From Cercis canadensis (Eukaryota; Streptophyta; Magnoliopsida; Fabales; Fabaceae): a DNA stretch of 64,000 nt. Positions 12,593-22,518 of this stretch are shown here, piece by piece. A model generated the notes under the pieces. That model did no database searches. It saw nothing but the letters and a program-made list of their open reading frames with translations, and was not told the origin of the DNA. Both the position numbers and the translations under genes were made by a program. The stretch covers positions 62,001 through 126,000 of the forward strand of contig QAOA01004580.1 in the NCBI GenBank assembly GCA_003255065.1, written 5' to 3'. The first letter of the stretch is position 1; the number at the start of each line of letters is the position of its first letter.

Positions 12593-13240
12593 AAAATTGA
12601 GGTTTGGGATTTAGGGTTTAAGGTTAGGGTTAAGGTTTAGAGTTTGGGATTTAAGGTTTTAAGTTTAGGGTTGAGTTTGGAGTTTGGGATTTAGGGTTTG
12701 GGTTTAGAGTTTGGGGTTAAGGTTGGGGTTTGGAGTTTAGGGTTTGGGATTTAGAATTTGAAGTTTAGGATTTGAGGTTGGGTTTAGGGTTAGGAGTTTA
12801 GGGTTAAAGTTAGGGTTTGGGGTTTGAAATTTAGAATTTAGGGTTTTCAATTTGGTGTTTGGGTTTGAGGTTTAGGATTGGGGTTTTAGGTTTAGGGTTG
12901 GGTTTGGAATTTGGGATTTAGGGTTTAGAGTTTAGGATTTAGGGTTTGGGCTTGGGTTTAGGGTTTGAAGTTTAGGTTTAGGGTTTGATGTTTGGGTTTA
13001 GAGTTTGGAGTTAGGGTTTGGGGTTTGGGGTTTAAAGTTAGGGGTTTTGGGGTTTGGAGTTTAGGAATTAGGATTTGGGTTTAGAGTTTGGGGTTTGGGA
13101 TTTGGTGTTTGGGTTTGAGGTTTGTGGTTGGAGTTTGGGTTTTAGCGTTTAAAGTTAGGGGTTTTAAGGTTTGGAGTTAGGGTTTTGGGGTTTGGAGGTT
13201 GGAGTTTAAAATTAAGGGTTTTGGGGTTTGGATATGAGTT
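12593..13240. repeat. Degenerate telomere-like repeat, G-rich strand (TTTAGGG-type)
   Basis: A continuous run of variants of TTTAGGG, GGTTTGG and GGGTTTA on the plus strand, in the opposite orientation to the run on its left. The switch lies at about 12592. Together the two halves make the element centre a degenerate giant palindrome. Confidence 0.85.
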
Positions 13241-13658
13241 TTCCTAAGGACCAAATCAAGAAGAAAAAAAGTGAAAAAGAAGAAAATGCTAAAAGAAACA
13301 GCGTTTTCTTCAATAAACGCTGTTTCTTTCAGCGTTTAGTGTTTTCTGAATCAACGTTTTCTGAATTAGCATTTTCTTCAAGAAACGCGGATCCAAACAG
13401 CGTTTTCTTCAATAAACGTTGTTTCTTTCAGTGCTTTCTGCTGTCCTTTTTCGGTTCTTCGGTTCAAAAACCATTCAGCATTTTTTCCAATATGAATCCG
13501 CGTTTTCTTTTACAAAACGCACTTCTATTTTCACGTTTTCTGTTTAGCGTTTTATGATAAAAACGCATCAGAGTTTTTTAGCCAAAAAAACTAACTCATT
13601 TCGGTAAATAGTTTCAAAACTATCCTAAATCTATAATTACTTTATTAAACAGTATTAT

Positions 13659-13659
13659 N
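13659..13659. other. N: contig join with unmerged overlap
   Basis: The sequence at about 13541-13658 recurs at 13666-13783 (offset 125) with very few differences, on the two sides of a single N. This is the signature of two contig ends that overlap but were placed end to end. Confidence 0.85.
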
Positions 13660-13808
13660 CGATTTTGTTTAGCGTTTTATGATAAAAACGCATCAGAGTT
13701 TTTTAGCCAAAAAAACTAACTCACTTCGGTAAATAGTTTCAAAACTATCCTAAATCTATAATTACTTTATTAAACAGTATTATTATTGTAAATTTGCCAA
13801 AAATAACA

Positions 13809-15177
13809 TGTGGTCTAGCAAACAAACCTATTTAGCATGCAACTCACATAGGGTTGGGTGCCACCAACAAAATATTGGCCCGTTTTAAATTTGGGTTAGC
13901 CTAACTTCTCCTAAATAATCTTGGGCTAATTTGGACTAAGCCTATTCAAATTGGCTTGACATGAATTGACAATTATAGGGTTCCATTAAATATACTTTGT
14001 CTATGAGCTTTATTTGGCAAATCCACTCTTTAGAGAGAGCATTATGTGAGAAATTTGTTAGAAGGCTACACTATTTAGCTGGGCACTTGTTTATTTTCAT
14101 TCTTAAGAACAAGTAAGACCTTTAATGTTGTGTGTGAAGAGGCAAACTTGGAGCAAGGCTTACTACTTGCGTTTGGAACATGGATGGGTTGCCCATAAGT
14201 GAGGCAAACTAATGGAACCCAGCTCAGAGAGGCTAGAGAATAAAATACTACCCGTTGCTAGCTTAGAGAGGCTCAGAATTGTACAGACTACTTGATGTTA
14301 TTGGAGGCACCCAAGTGGAATGTTGGAAACTATATTTAGGCTTGGTTAGGAGCTAAACCAGTATACAAATTGTGTCTGAGCTTCTCTTTACCTCATCTCT
14401 TCATTTATAACTTTATTTTTAAGTTTTCAAATTGGTATAGGCTGTTTTCCTTAAGTGGGTTTCTCTATTTACGTGATTTCTAGCTCATTTGGATTACTCT
14501 TTGTTTTCTAGATTTTATGTATGTTTTCTATTTCAAGTTTTTTTTTTTGTTTGCAAAAGCAATTTAAGTTAATGGAATCTACTTTTAAGAAACATTGTTT
14601 TCAAAAAGATTGAGGTGATTAAAAAATCTAATTATGTCTATGTATGACCACAAAAAAAAAAAAAATACAGCCTTTATTTGCTAGTTAGATGGAAAATAAT
14701 GTTATTTTAGTAGCTGAACTTGCACTTTGAATTAACAACTTAGAACTAAGCCTTTCACCCCTTTCTGAAATTCTGAAGTTTTATCAACGCCTCTGACTTT
14801 CTCTCCACCCTGAATAGCTTCCTCAAGCTGAGTTCATGGTTGAGTTATGCATTCTTAAAATTAGCCTTTCACTTTAGGTCTTTACCACAATTATAACTTA
14901 TCCACAATTTTAATTAGATAGATAAAAAAATTCACCTTTAATTGAAGGTGCCCAATACCGAATTGGGGTAACAATCTTGCTTCTGAGCTTAGCTATCATT
15001 TTCAATTTTGTGGAAATTGAGCTCAGAAATTGAGAGGCTTATCTGTTCAACAACTTAGAGGTAGAGTTCGTTTCACCAAAATCTAATAGCACTCTGAAGC
15101 GCCATACTCATATAACTCAAGAATTTGAAATTGAAAAGAATAGCAAATAATGAAAAGTCTATACTTTCAAACAGTAC
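13809..15177. other. Intergenic DNA, no gene recognised
   Basis: AT-rich sequence with homopolymer runs. A stretch near 13860-13980 (ending ttgacaattata) could be the inverted mate of the TATAGTTGTCAA stretch near 10900-11010, which would make the foldback element a passenger in an older hAT. This is not supported by a target duplication. Confidence 0.5.
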
Positions 15178-15518
15178 TGACGATGCCTAAGTTCAAGGTC
15201 GATGAATGTCACGTAGATCAGGGATCTTTTAGGTCAGTCTTGTCCGAGCTAACCTGAAACAGGAAAATTGGGTCGGGTTTATATTTTCGGGCTTCGACGA
15301 TCAAATTAGTTTGGTCCGAGCTTAATGATCTTAGTTATGAGTAAGAGTCAAAAGGCCTGCTTACCTATGGTAGGCAGGGCTATTTATAGGAAACTGGAAT
15401 GTAGTTCTAACGGGTCAGGGGGCATTCCAACTAACTGTGTTTAGGCCTTCCTGGTCTTGTAATACTGGTTCATCAATTGTTGGGCCTCTTTGTATTGGGC
15501 TTGATTAAAGGTCCACCA
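15178..15518 (-). repeat. 3' LTR of the Tat/Retand-like element (341 bp)
   Basis: Same length as the right LTR at 39036-39376 and alignable throughout. The first 125 bp differ at 11 or more positions, mostly C/T and G/A, which points to an old insertion. A purine tract lies directly beside its inner end. Confidence 0.88.
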
Positions 15519-15541
15519 TACTTGGCCCCCCACCCCGAGAG
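15519..15541 (-). other. Polypurine tract of the Tat/Retand-like element
   Basis: On the minus strand this reads as a G-rich purine run (CTCGGGGTGGGGGGCCAAG) followed by TA and then the LTR start TGGTGGA. Position and composition fit a plus-strand priming site. Confidence 0.75.
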
Positions 15542-15683
15542 AGTTCAGAGATTGGGAATTGAGAGACTGATCTCCGAGCAAGAAAATGGATGTAAATGAC
15601 TATTTTTGCGAAAAAAAAATGGCTCAATTTTCGACATACCTTCCTGATTATTTGTAATGATTACTCAGTTCTTGCAATGTCAC

Positions 15684-15912
15684 CACGTGTCATTGATGAT
15701 GATTGTTTAGCTTTCATCATGCTACCACGTGGCAAATCTGGAATGGGAAGACAGGTAATAATTACAGCCGTTTGCAGAACGTATGGCTCGAGGCAGAAAA
15801 ACGAATATGGACGTGACGTTTCCACTTCCCGAGATATAATATGGCGTCTTCCTGTCCGTCAGATACAATCAACCCTGACCATTAGATGAAATTCTCCCAG
15901 TAGTATATATAT
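15684..15912 (+). promoter_or_regulatory. Promoter-like region for the antisense ORF
   Basis: Between the purine tract and the antisense ORF lie two G-box cores CACGTG (15684-15689 in CACCACGTGTC, 15726-15731 in ACCACGTGGC), 42 bp apart. A TATATATAT stretch at 15904-15912 sits about 140 bp before the ATG at 16055. The arrangement looks like a plant RNA polymerase II promoter pointing right, opposite to gag-pol. Activity is inferred only. Confidence 0.5.
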
Positions 15913-16054
15913 GGTAAGTTCATATCTTGTTTTACGCAAGATCTTTAGAACTTGAATCGAGGTCGGAAAGAACTTTAATACGCGAACACTGCGAACTTCT
16001 TGCCCGGACTTTGTTCATACAGGTAGATTTATCCTTTTCCCTAAGTTTTGAAAA

Positions 16055-16540
16055 ATGAGTTCGTCTAGCGAAACTTCTTCTACCTCTTCCACTTCCTCTG
16101 AGTCGTCCAGTGGGTCCGTTGTAGAGGTCCTTTTTGCGAGGGTCTCAGTCCCTCTTTTTGTTCATCAAAAGGTTAGGGCTGTCAAATTGTCTGTTGATTC
16201 CAAGTATGCTAGGAGTTTATGGGAAAATCATGTAAATGTAAATACAGATTACCATGATTTTGACCTAGAGGCGTGTCCTAGGGGATCCCCCGTTTGCGAA
16301 AACTGTCTTGAAAATAATTTTTTTTACTTTCAATGTTGCCTTTCTTGACCGAGCTGGGGCCGAGCTTCCATTGAAGGACTTCGAAATGGAGTTCTTCCGC
16401 ATTGTGAATGCGGCCCCGACTCAACTCCACACTAATGGGTGGGTTTCCTCCGTGCTTTCCAAGCTATGTGCAACATCCTTTTAATAGATGCCCGAGTGGA
16501 TTTTTTTTTATTTCTTTACCTTGAAGGATATCAGAGAGGC
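16055..16540 (+). pseudogene. Antisense extra ORF of the Tat/Retand-like element, part 1
   Basis: Starts MSSSSETSSTS, a Ser/Thr-rich N-terminus, then a domain resembling the plant 'putative gypsy-type transposon' family (Transposase_28 in Pfam naming): CENCLEN, and after a frame change in the T-run near 16320, the segment LPLKDFEMEFFRIVN with QLHTNGWV. Further frame damage and stops follow. It lies 3' of pol and is antisense to it. Interrupted at 16540 by a solo LTR and continued at 17962. Function unknown; despite the family name no transposase activity is shown. Confidence 0.65.
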
Positions 16541-17961
16541 TGATGAACATACTTTTTATACAATAGTTAACCCTCATATTTAGTCTTTTAAACCTCTTTT
16601 GGGCTGAATTGAGTGGGCTTGGGCCATATTTCATGAGTTTGGATCCAATTGGGCCTAAATGTATTTTTCAGCAATACGGAGCATTTTATGCACTCTCTGT
16701 TTTTCAGCAATAACTTGAGTTCTAGACATCTAATAATTTTGAATCTTACTTTGTAGGAAATCTAAGAGAAAGCTCTACAACTTTGATTCAGAGCCCCAAG
16801 TCTAATTCGGATGTTTAGCTAATCATATGCTGCCTGGAAGCCAGAGAAGATATGCTATCGCAGGATCCTGATCCGCATGCAGTGTTTGGACCATAACTTG
16901 AGCTGTAGATGTCGTATGGACTTGAAACTAGTCCCATTGGAAATATAAGACTTAAAAATTCAATTGTTGTGCAGACTGGTTCACTGAATTATGTCATTTA
17001 GATGGTATTATTTCCTGTCTAAGTTGGCTGATGGTTCCAGAGACATGTTGACACTTAAATGGGCTTAACTTCCTCAATTCAAGTCCAATTAAGCCCAAAC
17101 CACAGCCCAATGAAAGCGAAGGCCCATGGGAATAAGTGTGACCCAATGGCAGTTTGGGTGTGCATGTATTTTTAGAGGTTTATATGCTCAGAAATAGGCA
17201 GCCGAAATTGGTTAGGATATTTTGTAGATAGTTTTTCTTGTTTTCTTAGTCTCTAAGTTTTATCTCTAAGTTCTTTGTAAATTTTGTTCCTCTTGTTGAT
17301 GGAGGGCTGAATACTCAAAGCAATCCAGGTTTTAGCTGTTCTAATTATTAATTCTGAGATTATGTTTTGATTATTATTCATTTAGTGGTTAATCTACTTT
17401 TTTCCTTCCTCTAAAATATTATGTTTGAATTGCTTAAATTCAGATTTGGATTTTCATGTGTTGATTACTTAATTACATATGATAAAAGAGGAAATTAAAG
17501 ATTAATAAATGTTTCTAAGCTTTTGGACGGATCATTTACCCTTGACTGGATTCTGGACTTAGGTAAAACTTGATTTGAATGAGTGCTTAATTCATTTAGT
17601 CTTAGTTGATCCAAATTCTGGTTGCTTAACCAGTGGACATCCATAGAGTACTGAGAAGCTTCTTGATGTGTTCTAAGGCCAAGAACTAGGTTAATAATTG
17701 AATGAATTCTTTGAAATCAAGGATGAATTAAAATCAGAATTAGTTAGACTTGGATTAGTTGTTTTCCTTAAGGTTTACTACTTTTAATTAATTTATGTTA
17801 ATCACTTCAACAAAACAAGCCCCCCTGTTTATATGTTCCTAAAAATGATTCACTAATTAGAGTAATCATTTGGTTTTACTTGATGTTGCCTTATGCTACA
17901 AGTAGCTTTGGTAAACCGACTTTAAACTTTCATTAATTTGGAGAGCCTCGGCAGCTCATCA
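16541..17961. mobile_element. Solo LTR A (about 1.42 kb)
   Basis: Begins TGATGAACA and ends CTCATCA, giving short TGATGA/TCATCA inverted ends. It is closely similar along its whole length to the sequence at 25398-26830. Target duplication gaggc (16536-16540) versus aaggc (17962-17966), 4 of 5. No internal coding region lies beside either copy, so both are best read as solo LTRs formed by LTR-LTR recombination. Confidence 0.85.
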
Positions 17962-18297
17962 AAGGCCGATCAAGAGTATGTATATATTGCTAGCCAGCCT
18001 CGACTATCTCTGATGAAATTAGTCGAGGAGTTGGCGAAAGGGTGGAAGGACCAGTTTTTTCGTGTCACCATACCAACCTGGGATGGGGTGCCCAAGCCAA
18101 ATAAAGCATTTTTTCTTTATGAGGACGGTACACCCCGATTCCCATTACAGTGGAATCAATATATGAATAAACAATGAGCTTGGGCTATGGAAGAGTATGA
18201 CCAGGATGCTCGCCAGATTATAGGAGTTATATCCAAGCTAACGTACAAGAAGTTCGAGCTTGTCAGGCTGAGGGCAAAGGATTTGATTAGTTGATAC
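17962..18297 (+). pseudogene. Antisense extra ORF, part 2
   Basis: Continues the Transposase_28-like reading directly after the solo LTR: KADQEYVYIASQPRL, then GWKDQFFRVTIP, then a Trp-containing segment (RFPLQWNQY) typical of the family, then an in-frame TGA at 18175-18177 and further readable sequence to about 18285. It is cut by the hAT at 18298. Confidence 0.65.
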
Positions 18298-18647
18298 TAG
18301 AGCTGACTAACGGGCCAGCCCAGCCCATTAGGGCCGGGCCACATCGGGCCGTGGGCCTTAATGGGCCGGACCAGCATTTTACTAGCCCAGCCCAGCCCAC
18401 TTTGGGCTGCGGGCCATAACGGGCCAAAATCTATTTTTTAATTTTTTTTGTTATGTTTATTTTTGAGAGAATATAATAACATATTAATTATGAAACATCA
18501 AATATTAACATACTTAATCAAAATACAAACTCAAATAAACTTATAATAATAAATTATTAATGTATCATTAACCATATACTAATTAAAAAGTATTTAGCAT
18601 AACAATCATACTACTTGAGTCTTGACTAAAATAAATCTAATAAATTA

Positions 18648-18860
18648 CTAATGTTCTAAAACTTTTGTATTTCGAGATGAACATTTGTGCAAATGACGCC
18701 ATAAATAACTTGTTTCACATTTTTTTGAATGTATATGATAAACTTTCTCACAAACCTTACATTTTGCACAAACTCTTAGTAACCCATTCTGATCTTCTAC
18801 ATCAACATTTTCAAAATGTTCCCAAATTGTAGACCTTCTAGAGCCATTAGCATCTCCCAT
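18648..18860 (-). CDS. Small BED-type zinc-finger ORF in hAT 1
   Basis: A 70-codon ORF starting MGDANGSRRSTIWEHFENV, then a CxxC pair (CAKCKVC), then ETSYLWRHLHKC. This is the spacing of a BED zinc finger, a DNA-binding fold used by hAT transposases. The transposase in the same element already has a BED domain at its own N-terminus, 2.2 kb upstream. This finger lies after the transposase C-terminus, close to the left inverted repeat. It could be a separate small DNA-binding protein or a leftover exon of a second, deleted transposase. Whether it is expressed is unknown. Confidence 0.5.
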   Translation of the reverse strand: MGDANGSRRSTIWEHFENVDVEDQNGLLRVCAKCKVCEKVYHIHSKKCETSYLWRHLHKCSSRNTKVLEH

Positions 18861-19058
18861 AATTCTGAATAAAAAATAATTATCAAACCAATAACCAAGT
18901 TTAAATGATCATAGCTCAAAGCCTCAAACCAACAATTAAACAATTAAGCATAAATAACATTCATAACTACAAAATCAAGTAGGCAAATCAAAGTATCAAA
19001 TCAACAAAATAACAACCAAATAACAAGTTTAAAAAAATTATTCAAATTATGAAAGTCT

Positions 19059-21239
19059 TTAATATTCTTCTTCCTCATCATTGCCCTCAATAATAACATT
19101 TGACTCCTCTCTAGAGAGACATAAATCATCAATGTTAGTTGAATCATCATCATCATCATCTACAAAACCAAGTAGCCAATTACGTGTGCATAGAAGAGCT
19201 TGCAATGTTTCGTCAAGCATAGAACTTCTATATTTGTTCAACACATGAGAGCCAATACTAAAAGCGGATTCCGATGCTACGGTAGTTATTGGAATGCTCA
19301 ATATATCACAAGTCATCCTTGCAAGATCACTAAATCTATTACTTCTGTCTCTCCAATAAGCCAAAACATCAAAACTCCATGTGATTGTGATCCTTGGCTC
19401 TTCTAAATAAATATCAAGTTGAGACTTTCCGGCATTGTTAGTTTGTTGGCAATCAAATTCTTCAAAATCCTATCAAATGATGGAATTAATATTTAATTTA
19501 CATAGTTACATAATAATATTGTGTAATCAAAATGTAAACAATGAAAATGTTTAAAAAAGATTCAATAGCAAACTTACATCATAATATAGTGTAGGCAATT
19601 TCTCTTTTCCTTTTCCTCCTCCAATAATACTTGGTGGTGGTTGACTCACATTGAAAGAAATCTTTGAAGTTGTTGCACCCTTATTGACATACTCTTCAAA
19701 CATTCGATACAAATCCTTCTTAACATTTTCAACTTTTTCTTTATAATAATATGGATCAAGTCTAGAATAAGTATACTTCAAGAAATTGAGTTTTTTGGTT
19801 GGATCAAGAATAGCCCCAAATGCAAGAACCACACTATATTCTTTCCAATACTTGTCAAATTTATCTTTCATTCTATGAGTCATGCTTTGAATCAAAAAAT
19901 CTTCATTCATCAAATTGGATGTCAAAAGAAGCTCTATCCTCCAAATTTCTCCAAAATACAAATAAGATGTAGGATAAGATGACCCAGATATCAAGTTGGT
20001 AATTGTATAAAATGGCTTCAAGAATTCGCACATTGAAGCCCCTCTATTCCACTCTTCATTTGATGGACACCACTTATAATTCTTATCAACTAAACTCAAA
20101 CTATGAAAGGCACGACGATACTTGATTGCACTCTCAAGCATTATATAAGTGGAGTTCCATCTAGTAACAACATCCAGTCTCAAACTAATTGATGTATCAA
20201 TCCCGCCAACTTGTTCAACACACTGAAAAAATTGTTTCATCCTACTTTCTGATGCCCTAATATAATGCACAATTTGTCTAATTTTGTGCAATGCATCACT
20301 AGCAACTTTCAAACCATCTTGAACAATGAGGTTCAAGATATGAGCAGAACATCTAATATGAAAAAACTCTCCATTAAGTAGCAATCTATTTGACAAACAT
20401 AGGTGTTCTTTCAAGATGTTTTACATATTGTCATTTGAAGAAGCATTATCCAAAGTAATGAAAAATTTTTTTTTCTCTATTCCCCAATCCTTTAAACATT
20501 CAAGCACCTTCAATGATAAATCATGCCCAGTTTGTGGAGGTTGCATGTGAGAAAATGCTAAAATCTTACTATTCAGCTTCCATTTCTCATCAACATAATG
20601 AGCAGTTAAAGATATATAACCATAGTTGGTGCATACAGTCCAAACATCAAAAGTCAAGCACACTCTACCAGGAATTCGGGCTAATTATTGTTTCAATTTT
20701 CTTTCTCCACTTCATATTTTTTCAGCACATCAAGTTTGACAGTTTTTCTAGAAATAAACTTACAATCTTCATTCAAACTTTTGATATTTCCTAAACACCC
20801 TCCACTCAACAATACTAAATGGAACATCATGTGCAATAATCAATTCAGACAATAACTCACGATTCACATTAGAGTCAAATTTTCTTCTCTTCAACTTCCC
20901 TTCAGAATCAATTAACATCTCCCCAACATCATGAAATTTAGGAATCATATGACATTTAGGAACATGACGGCATAAATGAGAAGTTCCTGATTTACTTGCA
21001 CAAGTGTATTCTTTCCCACAAGCTTTGCATTTATACTTTTCTTTGCCATCTTTACCCATACCAATTTTAACAAAATAGTTCCATACATCAAAGGTTAATG
21101 ATTTAGCCTTTTTGGATTGTGGTTCAACATTCTCACTAGTATTTGTATTACTTACAATACTAGGGATTTGCATAAATTCACAGTCATCATCAGCATCACA
21201 ACTAATACTACCATTTTTTCCAACACTAGAGGAAGCCAT
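19059..21239 (-). pseudogene. hAT transposase 1, two or more exons, lightly damaged
   Basis: On the minus strand: an N-terminal BED finger (CKACGKEYTC with RHVPKC, 21239-20930); a catalytic core with FDVWT near 20650, then the LDNASSND Asp, the CSAHILNLIVQ Cys/His motif and the TRWNST segment near 20160; a probable intron from about 19570 to 19470 (donor GTAAG after TLYYD); and the C-terminal dimerisation domain ([21 protein letters not shown]) near 19310-19220, ending with an acidic tail and TAA at 19059. Damage: a frame change near 20770-20680 and an in-frame stop at 20418-20420 just after the LDNAS segment. Residues matching the hAT DDE/RW core are otherwise present, so this is a fairly young copy. 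Confidence 0.85.
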
Positions 21240-21540
21240 ACTGCAAAAAATTTAAGGAAAAATGTAAATAAAAGCCCCTAACAAAATTGCAAACAAAATG
21301 TGATATAGTACAAAAGGATTTGGAATTCATGGCATAAAAGGAGCATCCAAATTTGACTAGAAAAGTTAACCATGTCTGTTTTTGACAAAAGACCTCACTT
21401 TTTCATATGGAAACGGCCTTCTAAGCAAAACACGAGACAGTTGCCTTGCGCGTCATGTGATTTTAGTCAAATTCCATCGTTTCGGGCCTCAAAACAACAT
21501 TTTATTGTTTCTGGGGCTACTTTTGTCATTTTTGGCATGC

Positions 21541-21755
21541 TTGGCGCCCAGCGCTGGCACCACATCAACTCAAATGTTTAGCTCGGCATACCTAGCGCCC
21601 AGCGCCAGGATCTTGGCGCCCAGCGCTGGCACAACATCAACTCAAATGTTCAGCTCGGTATACCTGGCGCCCAGCGCTGGCACCAGCAACACAGAAGCTC
21701 AATTGGGCCACGCTCAGCGCTCAGCACCAGGAACGTAGCGCTCAGCGTTGGCACA
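21541..21755. repeat. GC-rich palindromic array inside hAT 1
   Basis: Six copies of variants of GGCGCCCAGCGCTGGCAC lie at about 21542, 21593, 21615, 21665, 21713 and 21737. The first and third copies belong to a longer unit of about 72 bp. The array is very GC-rich in an otherwise AT-rich window and lies 300 bp upstream of the transposase start. It could be a transposase-binding or promoter array, or a methylated minisatellite. Confidence 0.75.
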
Positions 21756-22518
21756 CAGCAAAACAACCTAATTTAAGGTTTCAAACTAAATCAAAACATG
21801 AGAGTAACAACTAATAACCAGGCACAAATAATTGCTTAATTAAAACAAGAATCTCATAAGTCACAAACAGGATTTTATCTGTTCAAGAGCATTAAGAAAT
21901 CAAATCTAAAATATGTAGGACTTTTCCATAGAATAATCAACAATTGCAACTATGGCAATACACCCCTATGCCCTATCATCAAACACCTATGCAAGCTCAA
22001 CTAGCTTAGCTATAACTGTAAATGAGCTCCAATATGGCAGATTAGCAGACAGAGATAGAGCAAGAGAGAGAACACTTCAATATATGGCAGACAACCTCAT
22101 AGAGAGAGAGAAAGAGAGAGAACAAGGACTTACATTTACAGGCACACGCATAGCAAAGGGAAAAAGATGGAGAAGGAAAGGTGGCAGTAGTGAGGACTGA
22201 GGAGAGGGAGGTGGAGACCGGAGAGTGTGTAAGAAATTTGGGGAGAAATGGACAACCGGAGAGTGTGAGAATGAGAGATGAAATTTAGGGATTTCACTTT
22301 TCAATTTTCAGAATTGGAGTTGATTGAAAGCTGGAAAAAAAAAAAAAAAAAAAAAACCAAATCGGGCCAAGCGGGCCAATCGGGCCAACCCGGTTGAAAC
22401 CCGTTCGGGCCACGGGCCTTATCGGGCCAGGCCAAATTGGCCCAGTTTTAAACGGGTCAGCATTTTAAGAACCCAGCCCACCATTTTTTCGGTCCCCAAC
22501 GGGCTGAACCCAGCTCTA

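Larger units (their letters stand above)
11809..13798. mobile_element. Mutator-like foldback element with telomere-like core
   Basis: Long terminal inverted repeats start GGCAAATTTAC at the left and end GTAAATTTGCC at the right. The arms extend about 330 bp (11809-12140, with the mirror from about 13245 to 13798). The flanking 10-bp sequences aaaaatagca (11799-11808) and aaaaataaca (13799-13808) match 9 of 10, the target-duplication length of Mutator-like elements. The arms contain many GCGTTTT/AAAACGC palindromes. No transposase is present. The right arm contains an N at 13659 with about 120 bp repeated on both sides, so its true length is about 125 bp less. Confidence 0.8.
18298..22518 (-). 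mobile_element. hAT DNA transposon 1 (4221 bp)
   Basis: Terminal inverted repeats TAGAGCTG at the left and CAGCTCTA at the right, followed by GGGCC-rich subterminal repeats. The 8-bp target sequences gttgatac (18290-18297) and gtcggtac (22519-22526) match 6 of 8. It carries an hAT transposase on the minus strand, a second BED-finger ORF and a GC-rich array. It is inserted in the antisense ORF of the host retrotransposon. Confidence 0.92.

Noticed and set aside
11799-13808. Link between the telomere-like core and the nearby KU70 gene, a telomere protein
   Set aside because: The element has transposon ends and target duplications, so its place near KU70 is most simply chance.
10899-13979. Possible hAT element with TATAGCTGTCAA / TTGACAATTATA ends enclosing the foldback element
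   Set aside because: The ends are similar, but no 8-bp target duplication matches and the left end is itself duplicated.
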